A DNA stretch of 64,000 bases from Paramagnetospirillum magneticum AMB-1. GTDB taxonomy: Bacteria > Pseudomonadota > Alphaproteobacteria > Rhodospirillales > Magnetospirillaceae. This document shows positions 9,390 through 21,910 of the stretch, one piece after another. The notes below the pieces were generated by a model. That model did not search any database and was not told the origin of the DNA. It saw nothing but the letters and a program-made list of their open reading frames with translations. Where the stretch lies: NCBI RefSeq assembly GCF_000009985.1, contig NC_007626.1, positions 744,001 to 808,000 on the forward strand. Direction: 5' to 3'. How positions within the stretch are numbered: position 1 is the first letter of the stretch; each line of letters opens with the position of its first letter. The position numbers and the translations under genes were made by a program.

Positions 9390-11261
9390 TCAGCCGTTCC
9401 CGGACGCTTCGTCGTCCAGGGCGCTGGCCGTCTGCTGCTGCTTCTTTACCGCCTCGAAGCGGCTCCACGACGCGGCGGTGGGGCCTTGGGCGAGTTCGGC
9501 GTTGGCTTCGCTCACGTCAGCCAGCAGGTCCTTCCTGGTGTAAAGATTGTAGACGTGCTCCCAGTGAATCCGGGCCTCCTCGGTGGAAAGGTCGTCGCGC
9601 AGTGCGCGTACCCGCCTTTCGTTGGCGTCGAGAAGAGAGTCCAGAATCTCGGAATATCCGTCCGTTCTCAAATAGGTCGCGAGGCCGTCCGCGTCAAGAT
9701 CGCGGGCAGCCCCAAGGTGCTTTAGAATCCCGCGCCGAAGATTGTCAAGGGTCTTGTCCGCAAAAGTGGTCTCGCCCAGCCTCTCACCGATGGAATCCAT
9801 CAGGCGGGGATGGTCGAGAACCAGGGTCAGCATCATCCATTCCTGGGCGCCGGCATTGGGGCGCGGCGGGCGGGGGCGGCCGACGCCGGGCAGCATGCCG
9901 TCGGGACCTTTCAGCGGCGCCTGGGGATCGGGGCGGAAGCGGCCGAAGCCCTTGCCGCCCATCTTGCCGCCGCCGGCATTGGTCCAGGGGCGCGGTGGCG
10001 GGCGGAACGACTCCTTGATCTTCTGGCGGAAGGTGGCGAGGTACTGGTAGCGCACCGTCTCGTCGGCGATGGAAAAGGCCTTGTCGGACAGTTCCTTCTC
10101 CAGCAGGGCGCGGCGCTCGGGGGTGTCCAGCGGCCGGTCCTGGGTCGCCACGCGCCAGGCCACCTCGACCAGGGGCTGGGCGGCGTCCAGCACGGCGGCC
10201 ATGGCGGCGGGGCCACGGGCCTTGATCAGCGAATCCGGGTCCTCGGGGGCGGGCAGGGTGGCGAAGCGCAGGGACTGGCCGGGCTTGAGGATGGGGAAGG
10301 CCCGCTCCAGTGCCCGCTCCATGGCCCGCTGTCCCGCCTTGTCGCCGTCCAGGCAGAGGATGGGCTCGGGGGCGAGGCGCCACAGCTCCTCGATCTGCTG
10401 CTCGGTCACCGCCGTGCCCAGGGGGGCCACCGCGTAGGCGAAGCCCGCCTGATGCAGGGCGATGACGTCCATATAGCCCTCGACCACCACCACCCGGTTC
10501 AACTCGCGGGCCATCTCGCGGGCATGAGCCAGGCCGTAGAGGGTCTGGCCCTTGTGGAACAGCGGCGTGTCGGGCGAGTTAAGGTATTTGGGCTGGCCGT
10601 CGCCCAGGGTGCGGGCGCCAAAGCCGATCACCCGGCCACGCCGGTCGGTGATGGGAAACATCACCCGGCCGCGGAAATAGTCGAAGGACGCCCCGCTTTC
10701 CGGCTTTTTCAACAGGCCCGCCTCGATCAGCAGGCTTTCCGGGCATTCCTTGCTCATCAGCGCCGATTTGAGGGCTTCGCGCGAGTCGGGGGCGAACCCT
10801 AGGCGGAAGCGGGCGATGGTGTCGTCGGACAGCCCCCGGTTCTTGAGATAGGCGAAGCCGTCGCGTCCCGCCGGGCCGCGCAGATGCTTCTCGAAGAAAG
10901 CCGAGGCGGCTTCGAGGGCGTCATGCAGCGAGGCGCGGCGCTGCTCGCGCACCCGCTCCTCTGGGCTGGCCTTGGGAACCTCTATGCCGGCCTCGGCCGC
11001 CAGCTTCTCCACCGCCTCGGTGAAGGACAGGTGCCCGGCCCTCATCTCGAAGCCGATGGCATCACCATGGGCGCCGCAGCCAAAGCAGTGAAAGAACCCC
11101 TTGTCCTCGTTGACGGTGAACGACGGGGTCTTCTCGTTATGGAAGGGGCACAGGCCCTGATGCTCGCGCCCCTTGCGCACCAGCTTGACGCGCCGCGCCA
11201 CCACCGAGGTGACCGGAATGCGGGCGCGCAGCTCGTCGAGGAATTGCGGAGGGAAGGCCAT
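9390..11261 (-). CDS. dnaG: DNA primase
   Basis: DnaG makes the RNA primers for chromosome replication. The 623-residue protein has the N-terminal zinc-binding domain with CPFHNEKTPSF and HCFGCGAHGDAIGF. The RNA polymerase core comes next (RGRVMFPITDRRGRVIGFGAR), and the Toprim domain shows VVEGYMDVIALHQAG and CLDGDKAGQRA. A Pro/Gly-rich linker (about 430-460) joins the C-terminal domain that contacts DnaB. The start MAFPPQFLDEL matches the family. It lies 81 bases upstream of rpoD, with yqeY further upstream on the same strand, the order seen in many proteobacteria. Confidence 0.97.
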   Translation of the reverse strand: MAFPPQFLDELRARIPVTSVVARRVKLVRKGREHQGLCPFHNEKTPSFTVNEDKGFFHCFGCGAHGDAIGFEMRAGHLSFTEAVEKLAAEAGIEVPKASPEERVREQRRASLHDALEAASAFFEKHLRGPAGRDGFAYLKNRGLSDDTIARFRLGFAPDSREALKSALMSKECPESLLIEAGLLKKPESGASFDYFRGRVMFPITDRRGRVIGFGARTLGDGQPKYLNSPDTPLFHKGQTLYGLAHAREMARELNRVVVVEGYMDVIALHQAGFAYAVAPLGTAVTEQQIEELWRLAPEPILCLDGDKAGQRAMERALERAFPILKPGQSLRFATLPAPEDPDSLIKARGPAAMAAVLDAAQPLVEVAWRVATQDRPLDTPERRALLEKELSDKAFSIADETVRYQYLATFRQKIKESFRPPPRPWTNAGGGKMGGKGFGRFRPDPQAPLKGPDGMLPGVGRPRPPRPNAGAQEWMMLTLVLDHPRLMDSIGERLGETTFADKTLDNLRRGILKHLGAARDLDADGLATYLRTDGYSEILDSLLDANERRVRALRDDLSTEEARIHWEHVYNLYTRKDLLADVSEANAELAQGPTAASWSRFEAVKKQQQTASALDDEASGNG

Positions 11262-11284
11262 GGAGGCTTAGAATCCGGTTTATG

Positions 11285-11340
11285 TTTGTCCCTCGCCGGG
11301 CGGGTGCCTGAGCACCCTTGGCCGCGGCCTCAGCGGCCGC
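11285..11340 (-). repeat. GC-rich double-hairpin repeat, copy A
   Basis: This sits between yqeY and dnaG and contains two hairpins: GGGTGC-ctga-GCACCC (11302-11317) and GGCCGC/GCGGCC (11320-11338). Read on the minus strand it has the frame CCAAGGG-stem-CCCGCCCGGCGAGGG, which is shared with elements at 20049 and 58773 although the stem sequences differ. A related element precedes the helicase gene at 41905. It is non-coding. Confidence 0.6.
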
Positions 11341-11424
11341 AGGTCGCGACATGCGTCATATTTGACGCGTGCCGCTCTAAAGTCGGTGGCCGATCCCAGA
11401 TATATGGGGCCGGACCCGGGGGGA

Positions 11425-11883
11425 TCAGCCCCCCAATTCCTTCTTCACCACCGCGCCGGCCTTGGAGAAGTCCATGGTGCCGGCATGGCTGGCCTTCAGT
11501 TCCGCCATGACCTTGCCCATGTCCTTGATGCCGCCGGCGCCGGTGGCGGCGATGGCGGCCTTGACGGCGGCGGTGATCTCCGCCTCGTTCATCTGCTTGG
11601 GCAGGAACGTCTCGATGATGGTGATTTCATCGGCTTCCTGCTTGGCCAGTTCGGGCCTGTTACCCTGCTCATAGAGCGAGATGCTTTCCCGGCGCTGCTT
11701 GATCATGGATTGCAGCATCTGGCGGATCTCGTCGTCACCGATACCGTCGGCCAGTCCCTTGGGCCGGGCTGCGATGTCGCGGTCCTTCAATGCCGCCAGA
11801 ATCAGGCGGACCGTGGAGACCGTGCGGGCATCCTTGCCCAGCATCGCGGCTTTGAGCGCGTCGTTCAACTGCTGGCGCAGCAT
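11425..11883 (-). CDS. yqeY: GatB/YqeY domain protein
   Basis: The 152-residue product matches the YqeY family, which resembles the tail domain of the GatB amidotransferase subunit and is thought to bind tRNA. The start LRQQLNDALKAAMLGKD and the segment TVRLILAALKDRDIA are typical, as is the later FLPKQMNEAEI. The C-terminus GIKDMGKVMAEL...MDFSKAGAVVKKEL is complete. Its exact biochemical role is unsettled. It lies upstream of dnaG-rpoD on the same strand, a conserved neighbourhood, and is divergent from carA. Confidence 0.92.
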   Translation of the reverse strand: MLRQQLNDALKAAMLGKDARTVSTVRLILAALKDRDIAARPKGLADGIGDDEIRQMLQSMIKQRRESISLYEQGNRPELAKQEADEITIIETFLPKQMNEAEITAAVKAAIAATGAGGIKDMGKVMAELKASHAGTMDFSKAGAVVKKELGG

Positions 11884-11997
11884 GGTACCCCCCGTTTGGG
11901 AAAGCGCACAGGCTACTCCAAATCCCTACGGAAAGGAAGCTCATCCTGGGAAACACAGCTTTGAAAAAACACGTATTTTCTCTCCCCGTCGCAACGC

Positions 11998-12026
11998 TTG
12001 ACTCTGTCGGCGCCCGTCATTATAAG
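11998..12026 (+). promoter_or_regulatory. Sigma-70 promoter for carA
   Basis: TTGACT (11998-12003) and TATAAG (12021-12026) are separated by 17 bases, close to the RpoD consensus. Transcription should start near 12033. Confidence 0.75.
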
Positions 12027-12212
12027 GCGCGGAATTTACCTGATGCCGACTGGGTCGCGATGCGGCCCCGCAGCCCCGAAGGTCTTGCCTGTTCGCGAGA
12101 TGCTCCGGCGGCCTTCTGCGGCCCAAAATCGGCGAGGGGAGCCTTAGGCTCTCTATGATACTGTACCTGCGGCCGGAGCTCTTCCGGCCCGCGAACGCGA
12201 CAAAGGACCACC
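12027..12212 (+). promoter_or_regulatory. Long structured leader of carAB
   Basis: About 180 untranslated bases separate the predicted start of transcription from carA. They hold a GCGGCC-type pair near 12061-12122, a GAGCC-tta-GGCTC hairpin near 12140-12152, and GGCCGGA/TCCGGCC near 12171-12189 just ahead of the ribosome binding site AAAGGA. No T tract or clear leader peptide is seen. Together with the yqeY-side sequence (11884-11997) this is the only gene-free stretch above 300 bases. Confidence 0.4.
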
Positions 12213-13418
<1,206 letters not shown>

Positions 13419-13476
13419 CAGCCCCGTTTTTCTCAAGGTCCCGCACCAAAGATTTTTTCAGAAAAGAAACGCCGCC

Positions 13477-16734
<3,258 letters not shown>

Positions 16735-16751
16735 GGGCGTAGGGGCGTTCG

Positions 16752-17225
16752 ATGGAAAAAATCCCGATGACTCCGGCTGGCCTGGCCCAGTTGGAGGAAG
16801 AGCTTAGGACCCTCAAATATGTCGAGCGCCAGGCGGTGATCCGCGCCATCGCCGAGGCGCGCGAGCATGGCGACCTGTCCGAGAACGCCGAGTACCACGC
16901 GGCGCGCGAGCGCCAGAGCTTCATCGAGGGCCGGGTCTCCGAGCTGGAGGACATCATCTCCCGCGCCCAGGTGATCGACATCGCCAGCCTGTCGGGCGAT
17001 CAGGTGCGCTTTGGCGCCACCGTCACCCTGGCCGACGAGGATACCGACGACGAGGTGGTCTACACCATCGTCGGCGCCCATGAGGCCGACATCAAGTCGG
17101 GGCGCATGTCGGTGCACTCGCCCCTGGCGCGTGCCCTGATCGGCAAGCATCTGGGCGACACGGTAGAGGTCACCGCCCCCGGCGGCTCCAAGTCCTACGA
17201 AATCGTCGACGTCCGGTTCGGCTGA
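16752..17225 (+). CDS. greA: Transcription elongation factor GreA
   Basis: GreA enters the secondary channel of RNA polymerase and stimulates cleavage of backtracked RNA. The 157-residue protein has the N-terminal coiled coil starting MEKIPMTPAGLAQLEEELR, the tip acidic pair in HGDLSENAEYHAARERQ, and the C-terminal FKBP-like domain (YTIVGAHEAD, SVHSPLARALIGKHLGD). It lies 17 bases after carB, so carA-carB-greA is likely one transcript, an arrangement found in several alphaproteobacteria. Confidence 0.97.
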   Translation: MEKIPMTPAGLAQLEEELRTLKYVERQAVIRAIAEAREHGDLSENAEYHAARERQSFIEGRVSELEDIISRAQVIDIASLSGDQVRFGATVTLADEDTDDEVVYTIVGAHEADIKSGRMSVHSPLARALIGKHLGDTVEVTAPGGSKSYEIVDVRFG

Positions 17226-17237
17226 GGCGAGGGGGCC

Positions 17238-17660
17238 ATGGGCGAGGTCCACGGCTCCTGTCACTGCGGCGCCGTCCATGTCTCTTACGCCTCGGACGGT
17301 CCCTTGGCCGGGCGTCGCTGCGGCTGCGGCTTCTGCCGCCGCCACGGCAGCCTCTACACCTCGGACCCTGCCGGTCGGCTACGGATCGAGGCGGTAGGGG
17401 GGGCGCTCAGTCGCTATCGCTTCGGCCAGCGCACCGCCGATTTCCTGCTCTGCGCCCGTTGCGGCGTGCTGGTGGCGGTCACCGCCGAAATTGACGGCAC
17501 TTTGCGCGGCGGAGTCAATCTCGCCGTCATGGACCCGCCCGTGCCTGCGGCCGCCGACGTGCCGGTGATGAATTTCGATGCCGAGACCGAATCCGAACGC
17601 ACCGCCCGCCGGCGCCGCAACTGGATCGGCCATGTAGAGATCAGAGAGGCTCAACCATGA
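17238..17660 (+). CDS. GFA-family (glutathione-dependent formaldehyde-activating-like) zinc protein
   Basis: The 140-residue product has the cysteine arrangement of the GFA/CENP-V fold: GSCHCG near the start, then RRCGCGFCRRHG, then LCARCGV. These residues bind zinc. The founding member was proposed to help glutathione react with formaldehyde, but most family members have no proven function, so only the fold is safe. The gene starts 12 bases after greA and overlaps the next gene by four bases (ATGA), so it is probably translated together with the peroxidase that follows. Confidence 0.85.
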   Translation: MGEVHGSCHCGAVHVSYASDGPLAGRRCGCGFCRRHGSLYTSDPAGRLRIEAVGGALSRYRFGQRTADFLLCARCGVLVAVTAEIDGTLRGGVNLAVMDPPVPAAADVPVMNFDAETESERTARRRRNWIGHVEIREAQP

Positions 17661-18559
17661 CCCAGCCCCAATCGGCCATCTGCGCGGAAGGCGGTGATTT
17701 CGGTCTGTTCCTCACCCTGGTGCTGGCCGATGGCGACACCGCCGCCGTGCGGCGCGTCCTGGCGGCGCTGCCCGACATGACCGAGTCCGTGGCCGTCCAG
17801 TCGGGCGAGCCGGCCCTGACCAGTTCGGTGGCCATCGGCGCCGCCTGCTGGCCTCGACTGACCGGTCGGGAATGCCCGGACGGGCTGGTGCCCTTCGCCC
17901 CCCTGGCCGATGGCGCCCGCAAGGCCCCCGCCACGCCGGCCGACCTGTTCCTCCACATCCACTCGCCCCGCCACGACGCCAATCTGATGCTGGCGCGCCG
18001 GGTGGCGGGCGCCCTGGGAAATCATGTGCGGGTGGTGGAGGAAGTCATGGGCTTTCGCCATCTGGGCAAGCGCGACCTGACCGGCTTCGTGGACGGCACC
18101 GAGAACCCGGAAGGCGACGATCGCACCGAGGTGGCCCTGGTCAAGGACGATCCCTTCGCCGGCGGCAGCTTCGTCTCGCTGCAGCGCTACGTCCACGATC
18201 TGCCCCGTTGGGAGGCTCTGTCGCTGCCTGACCAGGAGGCGGCGGTGGGTCGCACCAAGGATTCCGACGAGGAAATGGAGGTCAAGCCGCCCTTCGCCCA
18301 CATCGCCCGCGTGGTGATCGAGGAGGATGGCGAGGAGCTGGAGGTGCTGCGCCATTCCATGCCCTATGGCACCACCTCGGAGAACGGCCTGTACTTCGTC
18401 GCCTACTGCGCCAGTCCCGCTCCCTTCCGCAAGATGCTGGAACGCATGGTGCTGTCGGCGGGGGACGGCCACCACGACCGGCTGCTGGACTTCACGCGGC
18501 CGGTGACGGGCGCCGCGTTCTTCGCGCCCTCTGCGGACTGGCTGCGCGCCCTCGATTGA
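17657..18559 (+). CDS. Dye-decolorizing-type (DyP) heme peroxidase
   Basis: DyP peroxidases use heme and hydrogen peroxide to oxidise varied substrates. The 300-residue protein carries the signature GxxDG as GFVDGTENP near residue 155, which includes the catalytic Asp, the proximal heme His in LEVLRHSMPYG, and the closing YFVAYCASPAPFRKMLERM. There is no signal peptide, so it is cytoplasmic or carried inside an encapsulin, although no encapsulin gene is present here. It overlaps the GFA gene by four bases. It fits the shorter YfeX-like subgroup. Confidence 0.9.
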   Translation: MTQPQSAICAEGGDFGLFLTLVLADGDTAAVRRVLAALPDMTESVAVQSGEPALTSSVAIGAACWPRLTGRECPDGLVPFAPLADGARKAPATPADLFLHIHSPRHDANLMLARRVAGALGNHVRVVEEVMGFRHLGKRDLTGFVDGTENPEGDDRTEVALVKDDPFAGGSFVSLQRYVHDLPRWEALSLPDQEAAVGRTKDSDEEMEVKPPFAHIARVVIEEDGEELEVLRHSMPYGTTSENGLYFVAYCASPAPFRKMLERMVLSAGDGHHDRLLDFTRPVTGAAFFAPSADWLRALD

Positions 18560-18634
18560 GGCACATGACCCAAGTCAAGCCGCTTGCGGCCCGCCTGGGC
18601 TAGGCTGCCCGCCGTGATTGCCTGGGGAGATGTC

Positions 18635-19990
18635 ATGAAGCGCGCGGTTCCGCTGGTCCTGCTGTTGTTGTCGTCCACGTCGGCCCTGGCGGCCGGGGCG
18701 GGGATGGAGACGCGCAATTACGTGGCGCGCCGTCTGACCGCCGACAGTCATGTGCAGGTGGAGGTGGGGGGCGTCGAGCTTTCCGGCCCGGTCTGCCGTG
18801 TCTCCGGCACCGTGCGCAAGGTCTTTGCCGGCGCCCTGGCGGCGGGTGACGCCCTGGCGTTCCGGCTGCCTTGCGGCCCGGCGGATTTCTGGCCTTTGGA
18901 CCGGCTGAAATCCGCCCGTGTGGCCGAAGTCTTTCTCAAGTCGGGGCTGAACGGCGCCGAAGCCGCCGATGACGGCGAGGGGCTGCGCGCCATCGCGGCG
19001 GTGACCGCCCAGCCGCAATCGGTGGACGATCCCGCCCTGGTGCGCGAGATGACCGAATCCATCGCCCGCTACCGCATCGATGCCGAGGTCAAGCGCCGCA
19101 ATCCCGCCGCCGCCCTGACCCTGGCGCGGGTGCCCGACCCGGTGTTGCGTGCCCGCCTGCTGGCCCATGCCGCCGGGCTGATGAGCGTGCACCGCCTGCC
19201 CGAGGCCGAGGCGACCGGCGACGAGGCCATGGCGGCGGTCAAGGCCCTGCCCGATGCCGAGGTGCGGCTGGAGTCCGGCCTGGTGGCGCTGGAATCCCTG
19301 GCCATGGGGCAGGCGCGCAAGGCGGCGCTGACCCTGGCCGACGCGCTGGAGCCCGACGTGGACGCCCTGACCCTGCCGTCGCGGCGCGACGCCGCCAGTC
19401 TGGTGCTGTATGGCGCCCGCATCCGCTCGGACGATCCCGCAGCGGCCTTCGTCTCCCTGTCCAAGGTGACCGATCCGGCCACCCGGCGCGACCGCCTGTC
19501 CAACATGCCCTTCGCCCAGAAGGATTTCAGCCCGGTCAACCCGGACTCCCTGGGCTGGATGGACCGCCTGCTGGCGGGGGCCGAGGCCCTGCCGGCCAGC
19601 GACTTCCGCACCGAGGCCCTGACCCAGCTTTGCCGCACCGCCCAGCGTTCCGCCATGGAGATGGCCAAGATGCCCAATCTGCTGGGCAAGGCCGGGGCCA
19701 TGGCCGAGGTGGCGGCCCGGCGTCGCCATGGGCCGTCGGCCCAATTGCTGGCGCTGATCCGCGAGGCCGAGGGCGGCGCGGCGGCACGGGCCGAGGCGGC
19801 GCGCTGGCATGCGGTATCGGCGTCCGGCTTCGATGGCGCCATGAAGTCGCGGGCCGAGGCCCTGACGGCTCTGGGCACCTTTACCCCGGCCGAGCGCTCT
19901 GCCGCCGCCCGCCTGCTTCAGCCCTCGGCCACGGGAGATGTCTCGCCCGCCCGACTGGTGGAGATGGCGGCGAACGCTACCTCTCGATGA
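18635..19990 (+). CDS. Secreted hypothetical protein
   Basis: The 451-residue product has a clear signal peptide, MKRAVPLVLLLLSSTSALAAG, and should be exported to the periplasm. The mature part is Ala-rich, mostly helical, with repeated helix pairs that recall TPR-like solenoids (for example LTLARVPDPVLRARLLAHAAG). I recognise no catalytic motif and no family. The ATG at 18635 is chosen because GGGGAG lies just upstream and the signal peptide begins there; a start at 18584 would put 17 residues before it. It is convergent with the histidine kinase gene. Confidence 0.7.
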   Translation: MKRAVPLVLLLLSSTSALAAGAGMETRNYVARRLTADSHVQVEVGGVELSGPVCRVSGTVRKVFAGALAAGDALAFRLPCGPADFWPLDRLKSARVAEVFLKSGLNGAEAADDGEGLRAIAAVTAQPQSVDDPALVREMTESIARYRIDAEVKRRNPAAALTLARVPDPVLRARLLAHAAGLMSVHRLPEAEATGDEAMAAVKALPDAEVRLESGLVALESLAMGQARKAALTLADALEPDVDALTLPSRRDAASLVLYGARIRSDDPAAAFVSLSKVTDPATRRDRLSNMPFAQKDFSPVNPDSLGWMDRLLAGAEALPASDFRTEALTQLCRTAQRSAMEMAKMPNLLGKAGAMAEVAARRRHGPSAQLLALIREAEGGAAARAEAARWHAVSASGFDGAMKSRAEALTALGTFTPAERSAAARLLQPSATGDVSPARLVEMAANATSR

Positions 19991-20029
19991 ACGCGACTCG
20001 GACGGATCCAGCTAGGCCCAAGGGGCCGC

Positions 20030-20083
20030 GCCGCTTATGCGGCGGGAGCCAAGGGCGCTCGCGCCCGCCCGGCGATTGAGGGG
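20030..20083 (+). repeat. GC-rich double-hairpin repeat, copy C
   Basis: This lies between two convergent genes. It holds GCCGC-ttat-GCGGC (20030-20043) and GGGCGC-tc-GCGCCC (20053-20066), with the flanks CCAAGGG and CCCGCCCGGCGATTGAGGGG that define the family. It may act as a two-way terminator. Confidence 0.6.
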
Positions 20084-20098
20084 CATGGTGGAAAAAAG

Positions 20099-21772
20099 CT
20101 ACTCGGCGGGCAACAGGACATGCAGGCGGGTTTCGCCGTCACCGGTGGTTTCGGCCCACATGCTGCCGCCGTGCAACTGGACGATCTTGCGGCAGATGGC
20201 CAGGCTGAGCGTCGGGTTGCCACCCCGCGTCGGGCTGCTGCCGGGGGCCAGCAGCGGGAACGAGGTCTCGCCCTCGCCGAAATCGATGTCGGTGTTGTCG
20301 GCGCGGATCAGCAGATGCCACATCTCGCCGTCGCGTTCGGCGCTCAGGCCAATCTTCTGATAGGTGTCGGGGCGCCGGCGCTCCAGGATGGCCGAGATCA
20401 GGTGGTGGAACAGTCCCGACAGATGCTGGCGGTCTCCCATGATCTCGGGCAGATCGCGGGCCCGGATCTCGGCCTCGGCGGCGGCGAGGCGCGGTTCCAG
20501 CAGGTCTATGGTCTCGGCCAGGACCCGCGGCAGGGACACGGGCTCGTGGGGGCGGCACTGCGCCACGCCGAGATAGCGCTGCAGGGCGTTCAACTGAGCC
20601 CGCATGCGCTCGATGCCCGAGCGGATGAAGCCCAGATAATCGTCCACCTCGGAATTGCCGTCGGGGGCGGTCTTGCGCACCAGCAATTGGGCGTAGGACA
20701 GCACGGTGCGGAGCGGCTCCTGCAGGTGATGGGCCGAGATCTCGGCGATGTGGCGCAGTTCCTCGTTGGCCAGTTCCAGGTCGGCGCTGCGCCGGGCCAG
20801 CAGGCGCTCGAAGCGCTCGCGGGCCACCAATTGGCGATGCATGGCCCAGGTGATGGCCGCCGCCGCCAGAACCAGGGGAATGGCGATGGTCAGCAAGGTG
20901 GTGGCATAGCCCTCCCATTGCATCATGGTGTCGTCATGCAGGGTGGAGACCGAGACCACCACCGGAACGTCGCCCAGGCGCCGGTAGCTGGCCTGGCGCA
21001 ATTTGCCGTCGGTGGCCACTACGCTGGTGTAGCTGCCGGTCGGGGCCTGGGGCAGATGCTCCTTGAACAGCGGGCCCTGGGAGAAGTCCTTGCCCATCAG
21101 CCCTTCGTCGAAAGGCCCCCGGCTCAGCAGAGTGCCGTCGGCGTTGAACAGGGCGACGGTGCCGTTGGGTCTTTGCCGGATGGAATCGAACAGCTCGTTC
21201 ATGTGGTCCAGTTGGATCATCAGGGCGATGACCGCCACCAGCCTGCCGTCGGGGCTTCGGTGGGCCTGGCTGACTGGCAGGACCCGCTTGCCGTTGACCC
21301 GACTGATGATAGGCTTGCCGATGACGAGGCTGCTTTCGCCCGCCAGGTGGGCCTGGACGTAGTCACGATCGGCGACCGAGGTGCCCTCGGGCGGTATTTC
21401 GGGATAGGAATGCAGGTAATGCCCTCCGGGCGTGATGACCCGGATGGCCGTCACCGTGGAGGCGTGCCGCAGCACGTTGGCCAGGAATCCGCCAAAGACC
21501 GGGTCATGGGCGGAAAGGCCGCGCTGATGGTCGAGGCGCTCGCTCACCAGGGAAAGGACCATGGCCGATTGTCGGAACATGCCGCCCGTATGCTCGGCCA
21601 GGGTATCGGCCAGCCGCTCATTGTTGACCTGACGGTCATGCAGAAGGTCGGCCCGCCTTTGCCACGCCATGGCGCTGAAGGTTGCAAGGACGAACAGTAC
21701 GGCCAGAACACCCATCACCAAGGCACTGGTGCTGGCCCGTAAGACGGGTCTCTTGGTAGCGCCGTTCGGCAT
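20099..21772 (-). CDS. Membrane sensor histidine kinase with decayed ATPase domain
   Basis: The 557-residue protein has a transmembrane helix (about 15-36), an extracytoplasmic dCache-like sensor (about 40-285), a second helix (about 292-311) and a HisKA-type helix pair with the phosphoacceptor His in ISAHHLQEPLRTVLSY, as in phytochrome-type kinases. The ATPase domain is odd. The N-box Asn is replaced (LFHHLISAILERR), the G1 box reads DNTDID in place of DNGxGI, and the G2 glycines are lost (GNPTLSLAICRKIV). The end fold remains (HGGSMWAETTGDGETRL). It may be a pseudokinase that needs a partner. No response regulator gene is adjacent. Confidence 0.85.
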   Translation of the reverse strand: MPNGATKRPVLRASTSALVMGVLAVLFVLATFSAMAWQRRADLLHDRQVNNERLADTLAEHTGGMFRQSAMVLSLVSERLDHQRGLSAHDPVFGGFLANVLRHASTVTAIRVITPGGHYLHSYPEIPPEGTSVADRDYVQAHLAGESSLVIGKPIISRVNGKRVLPVSQAHRSPDGRLVAVIALMIQLDHMNELFDSIRQRPNGTVALFNADGTLLSRGPFDEGLMGKDFSQGPLFKEHLPQAPTGSYTSVVATDGKLRQASYRRLGDVPVVVSVSTLHDDTMMQWEGYATTLLTIAIPLVLAAAAITWAMHRQLVARERFERLLARRSADLELANEELRHIAEISAHHLQEPLRTVLSYAQLLVRKTAPDGNSEVDDYLGFIRSGIERMRAQLNALQRYLGVAQCRPHEPVSLPRVLAETIDLLEPRLAAAEAEIRARDLPEIMGDRQHLSGLFHHLISAILERRRPDTYQKIGLSAERDGEMWHLLIRADNTDIDFGEGETSFPLLAPGSSPTRGGNPTLSLAICRKIVQLHGGSMWAETTGDGETRLHVLLPAE

Positions 21773-21816
21773 AGTCGTCTTCTACCCATTTGGCAGGGCG
21801 GCATCATAGCAGCCGA

Positions 21817-21830
21817 TTGGTGGGGATCAA
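21817..21830. promoter_or_regulatory. FNR-like half-matched palindrome in divergent promoter region
   Basis: TTGGT-GGGG-ATCAA differs by one base from the FNR consensus TTGAT-N4-ATCAA. It lies between the divergent histidine kinase and TPR-glycosyltransferase genes. One match of this quality can occur by chance. Confidence 0.3.
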
Positions 21831-21910
21831 TATCTCATGCCGTGCATATGCATGGAGTGCTTGTGGCAATAGATGCAGGCTCCTGGCACCTTGCCTCGCC
21901 GGTCCTCTCC

